Source: Kaistella sp. (GTDB lineage Bacteria > Bacteroidota > Bacteroidia > Flavobacteriales > Weeksellaceae). Taken from it: a stretch of 64,000 nt of DNA. The first letter of the stretch is position 1. The number at the start of each line of letters is the position of its first letter. Positions 9,092 through 16,582 of this stretch are shown piece by piece. The position numbers were made by a program, and so were the translations under genes. Location of the stretch: contig JAIBEW010000010.1 in NCBI GenBank assembly GCA_019459085.1, forward strand, positions 1 through 64,000, in the 5' to 3' direction. The notes beneath the pieces were generated by a model. It was given only the letters and a program-made list of their open reading frames with translations. It searched no databases and was not told where the DNA came from.

Positions 9092-9213
9092 TGTTTTGAA
9101 TTTTAGATTGTTTTAGTATTTTCGTTCATCTAATCCCTTATAAAAATTACACCATCCGCCAGAAAGAAATGTTGCCACCGGATGGAAATGTCAATGCATT
9201 AGCGGTTCCCCCT

Positions 9214-9825
9214 TTAAATTGTTACAGATTGCATCACAAAATGCATTTCAGCGGCAATTTCCTGACTTCTTTCAAAATAGGTACGGTCCATTTCATGGGT
9301 TCCGTCGCTGGATTTTGGATCTTCAAATTTTATCGGGATGCGTTTTTCAGCGCCGGCGATAAAAGGACAGCCAGCATCGGCATTCGAACAGGTTATTATT
9401 GCAGCAAAACCCGAAACAGGATTGAAGGCATCATCATATTTTTTAGAAAAACAGATGACAGGATGAGCATTTTCCGCATATTTTACGGCGTATACCGGGT
9501 TATCGGTTTCAGAGAGTCTCTGAATTTCAAGTCCCTGCCACTCCAGCGTTTCTGCCACTTTCGGAAACATGGCCGTAGCCTCGGTTCCGCCCGAATAACA
9601 GAATACATTTTTAATTTTAAAATACTCTGCCATTACCTGCGCCCAGATCTGGGACAGATGGCTTCTCCTGGAATTGTGGGTGCAAATGAAGTTCAGGTTG
9701 ATTTTTTCGCCGGCATCTGCTTTTTTCTGAATGAATTCCGCCAGTGGTTTTAAAATTTCCTTTCTCTCGTCTGATAGGTGCATGATGGCAATGACCTCAA
9801 TGCTTTCTTTTAATTTTGCAAACAT
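9214..9825 (-). CDS. arsC: thioredoxin-type arsenate reductase (LMW phosphatase fold)
   Basis: 203 residues with the low-molecular-weight tyrosine-phosphatase P-loop C-T-H-N-S-R-R (Cys48 to Arg54), preceded by a roughly 40-residue N-terminal extension. Two further cysteines, Cys146 and Cys153 in TCSNADAGCP, have the spacing and context of Cys82 and Cys89 (CSDADNNC) in the Staphylococcus pI258 ArsC. These carry out the disulfide relay that reduces arsenate to arsenite. The full catalytic triad therefore argues for arsenate reductase rather than a plain phosphatase, and the surrounding ars genes agree. Start: ATG at 9825. The open frame reaches 9951, but that part overlaps the preceding gene's 3' end. 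Reductant: probably thioredoxin. Confidence 0.8.
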   Translation of the reverse strand: MFAKLKESIEVIAIMHLSDERKEILKPLAEFIQKKADAGEKINLNFICTHNSRRSHLSQIWAQVMAEYFKIKNVFCYSGGTEATAMFPKVAETLEWQGLEIQRLSETDNPVYAVKYAENAHPVICFSKKYDDAFNPVSGFAAIITCSNADAGCPFIAGAEKRIPIKFEDPKSSDGTHEMDRTYFERSQEIAAEMHFVMQSVTI

Positions 9826-9866
9826 GTTTATAGGTTTTATTTGGTTTTTAGATGCTTTGAAATACT

Positions 9867-10331
9867 TTAGCAACATCCGGAGCCCGGAGCGCAACTGCTG
9901 CCCTGCAGGTCGGCCATTTTCACCTTTGGTTTCTCCTGCGGAATTCCACACGCATCTTCTGCAAGACAGGCGGTGGTTTTTGCGGTAAGTACAAACGCGC
10001 TTCCGTTAAATTCGAGTCCGAATTTCCCGATCGTCGACTGCTGGTATTCCACTTCGATTTCAGCATCTTCAAGACCCAGTTTGTCTTCGGAGAGTGCGAT
10101 TATTTTTCTCAGTTTTTCCGCTTCCAGGCGGTGGTCGTTATCCGTTGAAAACCACAACTGAAAGTTGATTGCTTTTTCGTCGCGGACCACGCCGCCACAG
10201 TCGATAAATTTTTTGTTGATCTGACCTACTTCGGTTACGTGGAAGTGTTCAGGGACCTGCTCGCCGTTTTGCAAAACAAAATGAAGTTCTGTAAGATCTG
10301 CGAGAATGGTTTTGATTTCTGAAAGTTTCAT
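9867..10331 (-). CDS. DUF6428 family protein
   Basis: 154 residues, soluble, no signal peptide. It matches the DUF6428 proteins that follow arsR in many Bacteroidota ars operons, with the core VPEHFHVTEVG near the start and W-F-S-T-D-N-D-H-R-L in the middle. The C-terminus is Cys-rich (SSCAPGSGCC) with two more Cys in ACLAEDACG just before, so metalloid binding is plausible but unproven. It lies 22 bp downstream of arsR and 41 bp upstream of the arsenate reductase, clearly in the same operon. The molecular function is not known. Confidence 0.85.
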   Translation of the reverse strand: MKLSEIKTILADLTELHFVLQNGEQVPEHFHVTEVGQINKKFIDCGGVVRDEKAINFQLWFSTDNDHRLEAEKLRKIIALSEDKLGLEDAEIEVEYQQSTIGKFGLEFNGSAFVLTAKTTACLAEDACGIPQEKPKVKMADLQGSSCAPGSGCC

Positions 10332-10353
10332 CTCTTTTGTTTTTTATTATTGA

Positions 10354-10686
10354 TTAACAGCAACCGTTTTCCTGTTTTTCTATTTTATGGAAAATATGGT
10401 CGATGAATGATTCGAATTTCTGCATCGTTTCTTTATTGATGCAGTATTTGATTGAGGTTCCCTCCACTGTTCCCTGAATGACGCCGGCATTTTTCAGTTC
10501 CTTTAAGTGCTGGGAAACGGTGGGCTGCGCAAGCGGAAGCACCTCCACAATATCATTGCAGATACAGGTATCGATTGAGAGCAGATAATCGATGATGGCA
10601 ATCCGGGCAGGATGTGCCATTGCTTTTAAGAGCACTGCCATTTCATTCTGTTCTGCGGTAAAATGTTCTGTTTTAGTAATTCCCAT
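10354..10686 (-). CDS. arsR: ArsR/SmtB family metalloid-sensing repressor
   Basis: 110 residues with a winged-helix DNA-binding core: LKAMAHPARIAIIDYLL, then the recognition helix around AQPTVSQHLKELKNAGVI. The alpha-3 metal-box segment contains D-T-C-I-C-N-D, equivalent to the ELCVCDL As(III) site of classic ArsR, and the protein ends in Cys-Cys. Such repressors leave DNA when As(III) or Sb(III) binds. It is the first gene of the ars operon (arsR, DUF6428, arsC, DUF2892, DinB, ACR3). A perfect inverted repeat overlapping the -7 box 18 bp upstream is the likely self-regulatory operator. Confidence 0.92.
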   Translation of the reverse strand: MGITKTEHFTAEQNEMAVLLKAMAHPARIAIIDYLLSIDTCICNDIVEVLPLAQPTVSQHLKELKNAGVIQGTVEGTSIKYCINKETMQKFESFIDHIFHKIEKQENGCC

Positions 10687-10703
10687 AATGTATTATTCTA
10701 TTG

Positions 10704-10733
10704 CAATATTACAATATTGTTTTTAACCGGCAA
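10704..10733 (-). promoter_or_regulatory. ars operon promoter with overlapping ArsR operator
   Basis: On the minus strand a TTG (10731-10733) is followed after 19 bp by TAATATTG (10711-10704), close to the Bacteroidota promoter TTG-N19-TAnnTTTG. The inverted repeat CAATATT-AC-AATATTG (10704-10719) covers the -7 box. A repressor bound there would block RNA polymerase directly, as expected for ArsR. Confidence 0.7.
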
Positions 10734-10762
10734 AGGAAATCTTCAAAATAAGAGTTAAGTGG

Positions 10763-10802
10763 TGGAGTCGTTGAGTTGTTAAGTTGTGGAGTTGTGGAGT
10801 TG
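10763..10802. repeat. octamer tandem repeat, 5 units
   Basis: Units TGGAGTCG, TTGAGTTG, TTAAGTTG, TGGAGTTG, TGGAGTTG in a row, the same octamer family as at 3792-3903. Confidence 0.8.
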
Positions 10803-10857
10803 AATGATGTTTCTTTAATCAGGGAGAGACGGAGAAAGTACGGTTCAGCAGTGGTTG

Positions 10858-10905
10858 TGGAGTCGTTGGGTCATTGAGTTGTTGAGTTATTGAGTTGTTG
10901 AGTTA
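10858..10905. repeat. octamer tandem repeat, 6 units
   Basis: Units TGGAGTCG, TTGGGTCA, TTGAGTTG, TTGAGTTA, TTGAGTTG, TTGAGTTA. It begins with the same TGGAGTCG unit as the array 95 bp earlier, so the two may be duplicates of one array with different expansions. Confidence 0.8.
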
Positions 10906-11235
10906 ATTGATGATGCTTTAATTACGGAGAGCAGGATGCAGAACTTTCGCTACACGCATATCTGACGTGAAAAGATGTTTTATTTTTTTCTTTTTTCGAT
11001 TCTGCTTTTTGTGCACGCAATCATCCATTTGAACTTTCGGGAGAACCGGCCTCCCGATATACCACAAATTTGCTGATTCGGTATGTTCGTTTTATTTTTT
11101 TTCTGACCACTGTTTAAAATCTATAGACATTATTGGGTAAAAAAAAGATAATCACAGGAATAGTTCACATGAATAAATCGCCGCCAGAATCCTTACCCTG
11201 AAAAGGTTTCGATGGAGGAGATTATTCTTTAGAGT
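10906..11235. other. gene-free stretch between arsR and the barrel gene
   Basis: I see no credible gene here. The only structure is a short perfect hairpin, TCGGGAG-(7 nt)-CTCCCGA at 11037-11057, with no T-tract. The stretch from about 10980 is T-rich. Together with the two octamer arrays it makes a roughly 550-bp non-coding zone upstream of arsR. Confidence 0.5.
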
Positions 11236-11817
11236 TTAAGTAATTCCCAGAAGCGTGAGAAAATGAATATCTTCTTTAGCAAAATTATACGGCTTGCTTT
11301 TCATTCCGTTAATTGGGTCAAAAAACTGAAAACCCGGCTGCAATTTAAGGGCGAATTTTTCACTTACATTATAATCCATAATTCCTGAAACATTTACTGA
11401 TGGAAAAGTATGGTCGACAGAATAGTTTTCTGAATTAAACTGAATTATTTGTTTGGTAAAACCAACTCCGAAATTCCCTCCAAAATTTAATTTTCGACCG
11501 CTCCTTTTCAGATACTCAACGAGTAAAAACAGAGAATTATCATCAACAGTTGCAGTGAAAGGTTGATTGGATTCGAACCATTTCTGCCCGCTTACCGAAG
11601 TGTTTGCATATTGATATCTTAATAAAATACCAATATTTGAATTGTTTGGGGTATACTTCAAATCTGTATTAATGGATACAGGTGTTTTATAGGTAACATT
11701 TACTGAATTTTCAACGATATAATTTGCGCCGGTTCCCAAACCGATCCCAAATTCCAATGACTGCGAAAATGAAAACATAGAAATAAGAAGCGCAAAAAAA
11801 GCAAATTTTGTGTTCAT
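11236..11817 (-). CDS. exported outer-membrane beta-barrel-like hypothetical protein
   Basis: 193 residues with a clear signal peptide (FAFFALLISMFSFSQ, cleavage near FS-QS) and then alternating strands: LEFGIGLGTGANYI, NIGILLRYQYAN, LFLLVEYLKR and GGNFGVGFTKQ. This is the pattern of small outer-membrane barrels (porin-like OM_b-brl families), and the strand ending at the C-terminus supports the membrane location. No function can be named. It stands alone: the next gene in the same direction, the T9SS phospholipase-D-like protein, ends at 12000 beyond a 180-bp AT-rich gap. Confidence 0.65.
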   Translation of the reverse strand: MNTKFAFFALLISMFSFSQSLEFGIGLGTGANYIVENSVNVTYKTPVSINTDLKYTPNNSNIGILLRYQYANTSVSGQKWFESNQPFTATVDDNSLFLLVEYLKRSGRKLNFGGNFGVGFTKQIIQFNSENYSVDHTFPSVNVSGIMDYNVSEKFALKLQPGFQFFDPINGMKSKPYNFAKEDIHFLTLLGIT

Positions 11818-11999
11818 AGATATTTTAGATGTTTTTAAATTTGATTTCAGATAATTTGTAAATATAAGAATTGCGGGTGTTTCACCAAAGAGTCTATTTC
11901 ATTTCAAAATAATTAATTTTGAGCAATGCTTGGGCTTTACCAATGTTGGCTTTCATTATAATGATTGATTCTGAATAATAATAGCCGTCCTCCCTAAAT

Positions 12000-13646
12000 T
12001 TACTTGCGGATAATTTTAGCCTGGTAAGAAAACTCCCCTATCTGAACCGTCACAAAGTACAGCCCTTTCGGCGCATTGCTCAAATCAAAAGAAGCATTCT
12101 GCATATTGGTAAAATTACGTTCCATAATCCTGCTGCCTACGACATTATATACCGTAACCCTTCCTTTTGAGCTGAACAGGCTGCTGTCTGCTTTGAAAAA
12201 AACCATACCACTAGTTGGATTGGGGTACAGCATCAGGTCTTTTTTGTTTGAAACCAGTTCTGCGGTTGCCAATGTGCCACCCGCCTGACCATAAAGGTAG
12301 AGAAATGCCTGATAGTATTGATCGACGATGGTTGGGTCATGGATAACCAGTGTATTTTCATCGTTTTTCGTTTCGGCAGATGCACTCCAGTTGTGGGAAC
12401 CGGTCAGAACAGTTGGATCGGAGGCAGCATTGAAATTATCGACCAGGATAAATTTGTGGTGCATGATTCCCGCACCGCCATACTGCACCATTTTGTTGGC
12501 ACCGATAGCCGTTTTCAGCGCCGGGATATCGTTGCCCGAAGGATTCTGGGTGTCGAAGACAGCCTCCACGATGCCGAGCCCCGAATTGTATTTGTTGATG
12601 AGCGTGCTGCGAACGTCGTCGCGGGTAATAAGCATGGTTGAAATTTCAATATCGTTGTTTGCAGAATTGATGACATTGATGATCTGTGCATTGGCACCGT
12701 CTGACGGGCTAAAATAATTGCCCACCACTTTGCCACCGATTACAAAGGTATGCGGAGTATTGTCTGTTTTATAAGGGCCAAATTTAGATAAGGTGGCATT
12801 TGGTAATAAGACTGAGGAGCCCCACATTTCTTCGAACTCTGTTTTATAGGCCTGGGCGAGCGCCTGATCCTGAATGGCAATCGCATTGTTCTTATCAGGT
12901 CCTTCAATCTGCACGGCTGTCCAGTTTGTGGAACCTGTCCAGACCCAGGGAAGATTGGGGTTAGAACTGTCGGCATCGAATACGACAAATTTATTGTGCA
13001 TAATGCCATAAGAGGATGAAGTTGGACTGGCCAGCTTTGGAATTGCTGGATTCAGCAATGGAATCATTACGCTGCTTGTGCTTCCGTCGTACACCACCCG
13101 GACGCGTACTCCTCTTCCGTATGCATTATTGATGGCACCGGCGATACCCGTTGTACTGCTTGGCGAATAACTGTTGTAAATGGCAATATCCAAGGTGCTT
13201 TGGCAATTATTGATGTACGCGATTAACATGTCATCCAGTGTACTTCCTAAATCCTGCGCTGGCTGGTACTGTGCAGCGGAAGTGATTACAGGATGGTTGA
13301 AATAAACATTCATTACTCCTGTAGAAAGAGCCTGCGCCGCGAGCATGGCTGTATTGTAGGTTTTATTCGCACCGTCCTTCAAAGCGTACTCATACTTGAT
13401 GAACTCGGCCGGTTCAGCGTCTGTAATCGTATAGGTGTAGCTGTTAGTACTGTCGATGGTGACTTGTTTTTCAGCCAGGGATTTTGCATTGAACGCCCGG
13501 AAAGCAACATTCTGATCAAAGGTTAAGGCGATGTTTTTATGATTATAGGTTACCGTATAACCGTTTTCCCGGACAGTGGTCTGGGAGAAAACAATTCCGG
13601 AAAACAGCGTGCAGAGCAACATAACAAAAGTCGATTTTGGATGCAT
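12000..13646 (-). CDS. T9SS-secreted phospholipase D-like protein
   Basis: 548 residues from the ATG at 13646 (another ATG lies upstream at 13667, but the -7 box at 13665-13672 favours the shorter form). A signal peptide ends near VFS-QTT. Two phospholipase-D half-domains follow, each with the HxK motif: MHNKF (His217) and MHHKF (His396), with TGSTNW and TGSHNW downstream of each. The PLD superfamily includes phospholipases and nucleases that use a covalent His intermediate. The last about 80 residues form a type-A Por secretion tail (DLMLYPNPTSG ... KGLYFVTVQ ... KIIRK), so the protein should be exported by the type IX system and processed at the surface. Substrate unknown. Confidence 0.88.
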   Translation of the reverse strand: MHPKSTFVMLLCTLFSGIVFSQTTVRENGYTVTYNHKNIALTFDQNVAFRAFNAKSLAEKQVTIDSTNSYTYTITDAEPAEFIKYEYALKDGANKTYNTAMLAAQALSTGVMNVYFNHPVITSAAQYQPAQDLGSTLDDMLIAYINNCQSTLDIAIYNSYSPSSTTGIAGAINNAYGRGVRVRVVYDGSTSSVMIPLLNPAIPKLASPTSSSYGIMHNKFVVFDADSSNPNLPWVWTGSTNWTAVQIEGPDKNNAIAIQDQALAQAYKTEFEEMWGSSVLLPNATLSKFGPYKTDNTPHTFVIGGKVVGNYFSPSDGANAQIINVINSANNDIEISTMLITRDDVRSTLINKYNSGLGIVEAVFDTQNPSGNDIPALKTAIGANKMVQYGGAGIMHHKFILVDNFNAASDPTVLTGSHNWSASAETKNDENTLVIHDPTIVDQYYQAFLYLYGQAGGTLATAELVSNKKDLMLYPNPTSGMVFFKADSSLFSSKGRVTVYNVVGSRIMERNFTNMQNASFDLSNAPKGLYFVTVQIGEFSYQAKIIRK

Positions 13647-13664
13647 AGTGATTTTATTGTGGCG

Positions 13665-13672
13665 CAAAGATA
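13665..13672 (-). promoter_or_regulatory. -7 promoter box of the phospholipase D-like gene
   Basis: Reads TATCTTTG on the minus strand, a perfect TAnnTTTG, 18 bp before the ATG at 13646. No TTG at -33 is evident. Confidence 0.5.
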
Positions 13673-13775
13673 GCAGGAAGATTGGGATTGTATTGATGTT
13701 TTAATGCAACTCTATAAACATTGCGCTGAAAACTGCAAATACATGAGAATTTAACAGCAATATAGTATTACAAAA

Positions 13776-13801
13776 AAGGCTGAATGATTCCATTCAGCCT
13801 T
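13776..13801 (-). terminator. rho-independent terminator of the thioredoxin/rhodanese operon
   Basis: A perfect 11-bp stem, AAGGCTGAATG / CATTCAGCCTT, with a 4-nt loop. On the minus strand it is followed by TTTT. It lies 44 bp after the stop of the rhodanese-thioredoxin lipoprotein and closes the minus-strand sulfur-transfer operon. Confidence 0.85.
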
Positions 13802-13844
13802 ATTGTTTATCTGTTGCGAAGCATCAGATTTTATAAAAAAGTCA

Positions 13845-14549
13845 TTATTTAGAAAGCTGTTTTCTTACTTCCTCTTCAGGTACAAAACCCAGTTTTTCCC
13901 AGACAACTTCATTATTCCGGTACAGTTTCAGGACAGGAAGCGCAGAGACATTCAGTTCTTTGCAAAGCTCTGTATTTTCATCAACATTTATCCGAACAAT
14001 TTTAACTTTATCGGGCATTTCTGCGGCTATTTTTTTGAGATAAGGCTCCATTTTTTTGCACGGAGCACACCATTCTGCATAGAAATCTACCAAAACCGGA
14101 GTTTCACTTTTCAACATTTCATTGTATTGGGCAACGCTCATTCCGACAGAAGTGGAAGCTTTGATTTCGGGAAGATCGGCATTTCTCCATTTCATCATTC
14201 CGCCCTGCATTTCATAGACATTTTTAAAGCCCATTTCCTCTAGTTTTGCTGCGGCTGCAGTACTTCTAGGCCCACTCAAACAATATACAAAAACAGGTTT
14301 ATTTTTATCCAATGCCGCAGCTTTTTCTGCAAAATCATCAGCAGACCAGTCGATATTCATGGCGTTTTTAAGATGTCCGTTCCGGAATTCTCCCGCTGTT
14401 CGTACATCCACCAACTGTGCATCTTTGATTTTATCTAATTTCTGAGAAAATTCGGTTGCAGAAAGACTGCTTCCATCAGGGCTTTTCTGTGCTTTTCCAC
14501 ATCCCGTCAATACAATAATGAATAAGGCAATAATAAGATTTCTATACAT
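13845..14549 (-). CDS. lipoprotein with fused rhodanese and thioredoxin domains
   Basis: 234 residues. A lipoprotein signal (LTGC, Cys17) anchors it to a membrane on the periplasmic side. A rhodanese domain (about residues 28-130) has the active loop C-L-S-G-P-R-S (Cys90). A thioredoxin domain (about 138-234) has W-C-A-P-C (Cys161, Cys164) and the cis-Pro in SALPVLK. Rhodaneses carry persulfide sulfur on Cys; a tethered thioredoxin could reduce or offload it, making this a plausible self-contained periplasmic sulfur-transfer unit (inference). It lies 3 bp after trxA and is the last gene of an operon starting at the metallo-beta-lactamase/rhodanese gene. Such fusions are known but the physiological substrate is not. 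Confidence 0.85.
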   Translation of the reverse strand: MYRNLIIALFIIVLTGCGKAQKSPDGSSLSATEFSQKLDKIKDAQLVDVRTAGEFRNGHLKNAMNIDWSADDFAEKAAALDKNKPVFVYCLSGPRSTAAAAKLEEMGFKNVYEMQGGMMKWRNADLPEIKASTSVGMSVAQYNEMLKSETPVLVDFYAEWCAPCKKMEPYLKKIAAEMPDKVKIVRINVDENTELCKELNVSALPVLKLYRNNEVVWEKLGFVPEEEVRKQLSK

Positions 14550-14552
14550 TTT

Positions 14553-14849
14553 TTAACTGTTTTCTTTAATTAATCTTTCGAGTTCATCGGACTGAAAAAC
14601 GCCGGACTGCTTCCATTTTACTTCGCCGTTTTTAAAAATCATCATGGTCGGGACACTTCGGATTCCGAACTGAGCGGCAACTGCCTGATTTTTATCCACA
14701 TCAATTTTAATGATATTGGCGGTGTCGCCTATTTTCTTTTTCAGATCCTGAAGAATCGGCGCCTGCATTTTACACGGGCCGCACCATTCTGCGAAAAAAT
14801 CCACCAATACAGGTTTGTCCTGACGGATTATTTCCTGAAATTTATTCAT
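14553..14849 (-). CDS. trxA: thioredoxin
   Basis: 98 residues, cytosolic, the standard thioredoxin length minus a few N-terminal residues. The active site W-C-G-P-C is followed by K-M-Q, and the conserved cis-proline is in IRSVPTMMIFKNG. It reduces disulfides and could also accept sulfane sulfur from rhodanese or persulfide substrates. It is encoded between a DUF2892-type membrane protein (12 bp upstream) and the rhodanese-thioredoxin lipoprotein (3 bp downstream), so it is an accessory thioredoxin dedicated to this operon rather than the sole cellular one (inference). Confidence 0.92.
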   Translation of the reverse strand: MNKFQEIIRQDKPVLVDFFAEWCGPCKMQAPILQDLKKKIGDTANIIKIDVDKNQAVAAQFGIRSVPTMMIFKNGEVKWKQSGVFQSDELERLIKENS

Positions 14850-14860
14850 TTATTTTGGAT

Positions 14861-15097
14861 TTATTTAATTTCCTCATATTCTACTTCATCAATAGTTTCC
14901 TTAGAATTTCCTGTAGGCACCGGACAGTTTCCTGTTGCACAACAACCGATGTTCAGCAATGGCATCAGCACAAAAACCGCTCCAACCAAAACCAGAAACC
15001 AGTTTGCTGATTTCAGAGCTTCCACCACCAGCAAAACGCCTATTGCCAGACGGAATACTCTAAAAAAGTCCCAGTTTTTATATATTTTCTGTATCAT
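14861..15097 (-). CDS. small DUF2892-like membrane protein
   Basis: 78 residues from the ATG at 15097. The frame could also begin at a TTG at 15118 overlapping the upstream stop, but the ATG form is more likely. Two hydrophobic helices (FRLAIGVLLVVEAL and WFLVLVGAVFVLMPLL) are followed by N-I-G-C-C-A-T-G-N-C-P, a paired-Cys motif like that of rhodanese-associated YgaP/DUF2892 membrane proteins, and then an acidic tail. It probably sits in the inner membrane beside the rhodanese proteins of this operon. Function unknown; the Cys cluster facing one side could take part in persulfide handling (inference). Confidence 0.75.
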   Translation of the reverse strand: MIQKIYKNWDFFRVFRLAIGVLLVVEALKSANWFLVLVGAVFVLMPLLNIGCCATGNCPVPTGNSKETIDEVEYEEIK

Positions 15098-15110
15098 CTT
15101 AAATATTTTT

Positions 15111-16499
15111 CTAAACAATGGGGTTTCCTTTTTCTTCCCATTCTTTCATTCCGCCAGAAAAATTTTTGATGTTGGCAAAACCGTTCTTTCTGAGAACTGA
15201 ATATGCAATTGACGCTCTGTCGCCGCTCTGACAGTGAATAACGACCTGTTTATCCTTTGAAAATTTATCAAGATTTTCTGCGAGCGTTCCTACAAAAACA
15301 TTTTCTGCCCCTTCCATGTGACCTTCTTCAAACTCAGTTTTACCCCTAACATCTACAATCTGCACCTCGTTACGGTTGAGATACTTTTTAAACTCATCCA
15401 GATTGATCACCTCAGCGGTCTGAAGTTCCAAGTCGGGTACTTTAACATCATCAATATATCCCATCATATTGTCCATTCCGATCCGCATCAGTTTTCTGGT
15501 AAGATCTTCGATTTGTTCGTCGCCGGCAACAAGAATAAATGGCTCTGCGTAACTGATCATCCAGCCCATCCAAGTGGAGAACGAATTATTGCCCTGAATA
15601 TTGATGCTTTTTGGAATAAAACCGGCTGCAAAATCAGTTTTATCGCGGGTATCAATGATTTTCACCTCTTCAGAATGCGCTTTTAGAAATTCTTCCTTAG
15701 AAAGTTTCTTCTGTTTCGGAACTTCGGTTAATAAAGGTCTTTCTGTTTTGTTGAGCTTTTTCATCATCGCGAAGTACTTTGGTGGTTCCGGCTGACCCTC
15801 CAAAAGCTCATCTACAAAACCTTCTTCATCATTATCGTACTGAAAAGCCCAGTTTCTTATTTTTTCGTAACCGACTGTTGAACTTGGCACTGCTCCCAAA
15901 GCCTTTCCGCAGGCAGAACCGGCACCGTGTCCCGGCCAAACCTGAATAAATGGCGAAAGCTTACTGAAATCCTGCACCGACCTGTACATTTCTTTAGCGC
16001 CTTTTTCCTGAGTTCCGATGAGTCCGGCGGCTTTTTCCAATAAATCGGGGCGGCCAATATCTCCTACAAAAACAAAATCTCCGGTGAAAATCATGACCGG
16101 TTCATCGGTTGCAGGATGATCGGTCAATAAAAAGCTGATGCTTTCAGGGGTGTGACCTGGTGTATGAAGAATTTCCAAAGTCAGATTTCCAACGTTTATT
16201 TGATCTCCGTTTTTCAGACCTTTATGCGGAAATTCGTATTGCCAGTCGGCCCCGCCTTCATCAGAAAGATACAGATCGGCACCTGTAACCGCTGCCAATT
16301 CGCGGGAACCGGAAAGAAAATCTGCATGAATATGCGTTTCGGTAATATGCGTAATTTTGAGATTGTTATCTTTTGCTATCTGCAGATAAGTATCAATATC
16401 TCTTTTGGCATCAATAACAATTGCCACGCCTTGTGCCTGACAACCGATTAAATAACTGGCCTGTGCTAAACTTTTATCGTAAATGTGTTGAAAAAACAT
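15111..16499 (-). CDS. persulfide dioxygenase-like MBL hydrolase with two rhodanese domains
   Basis: 462 residues. The N-terminal metallo-beta-lactamase domain (1-250) carries THIHAD (His56, His58, Asp60), HTPGHT (His112, His116), GDFVFVGDIGR (Asp141) and GHGAGSACG (His191). This arrangement belongs to the ETHE1-like persulfide dioxygenases, although Phe61 replaces the His that usually follows the Asp. A first rhodanese domain (about 270-350) has lost its Cys: the loop reads LVAGDE. The second (about 365-462) is intact with C-Q-S-G-D-R (Cys423). The family oxidises glutathione or other persulfides to sulfite and moves sulfur. It is first in its operon, preceded by a CRP-type site and a perfect -7 box. 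The persulfide role is family knowledge, not proven here. Confidence 0.85.
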   Translation of the reverse strand: MFFQHIYDKSLAQASYLIGCQAQGVAIVIDAKRDIDTYLQIAKDNNLKITHITETHIHADFLSGSRELAAVTGADLYLSDEGGADWQYEFPHKGLKNGDQINVGNLTLEILHTPGHTPESISFLLTDHPATDEPVMIFTGDFVFVGDIGRPDLLEKAAGLIGTQEKGAKEMYRSVQDFSKLSPFIQVWPGHGAGSACGKALGAVPSSTVGYEKIRNWAFQYDNDEEGFVDELLEGQPEPPKYFAMMKKLNKTERPLLTEVPKQKKLSKEEFLKAHSEEVKIIDTRDKTDFAAGFIPKSINIQGNNSFSTWMGWMISYAEPFILVAGDEQIEDLTRKLMRIGMDNMMGYIDDVKVPDLELQTAEVINLDEFKKYLNRNEVQIVDVRGKTEFEEGHMEGAENVFVGTLAENLDKFSKDKQVVIHCQSGDRASIAYSVLRKNGFANIKNFSGGMKEWEEKGNPIV

Positions 16500-16527
16500 A
16501 TTTTTTACTGTTTAATATTTATACGTG

Positions 16528-16572
16528 CAAAGTTATCTTTTATTTTACCCATTGTCAGTAACCTCGATTACA
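16528..16572 (-). promoter_or_regulatory. CRP-type activator site and promoter of the MBL-rhodanese operon
   Basis: On the minus strand the 16-mer TGTAATCGAGGTTACT (16572-16557) is followed by a perfect -7 box TAACTTTG (16535-16528). The gap between the 14-bp core (16558-16571) and the box is 22 bp, which would place the site near -41/-43, a class II activator position. The same motif with the same spacing precedes tolC and the lone rhodanese gene. Confidence 0.75.
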
Positions 16573-16582
16573 TAAGCCAAAA

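Noticed and set aside
3792-10905. Octamer arrays as a CRISPR array
   Set aside because: Units are 8 bp with no spacers and no cas genes are present.
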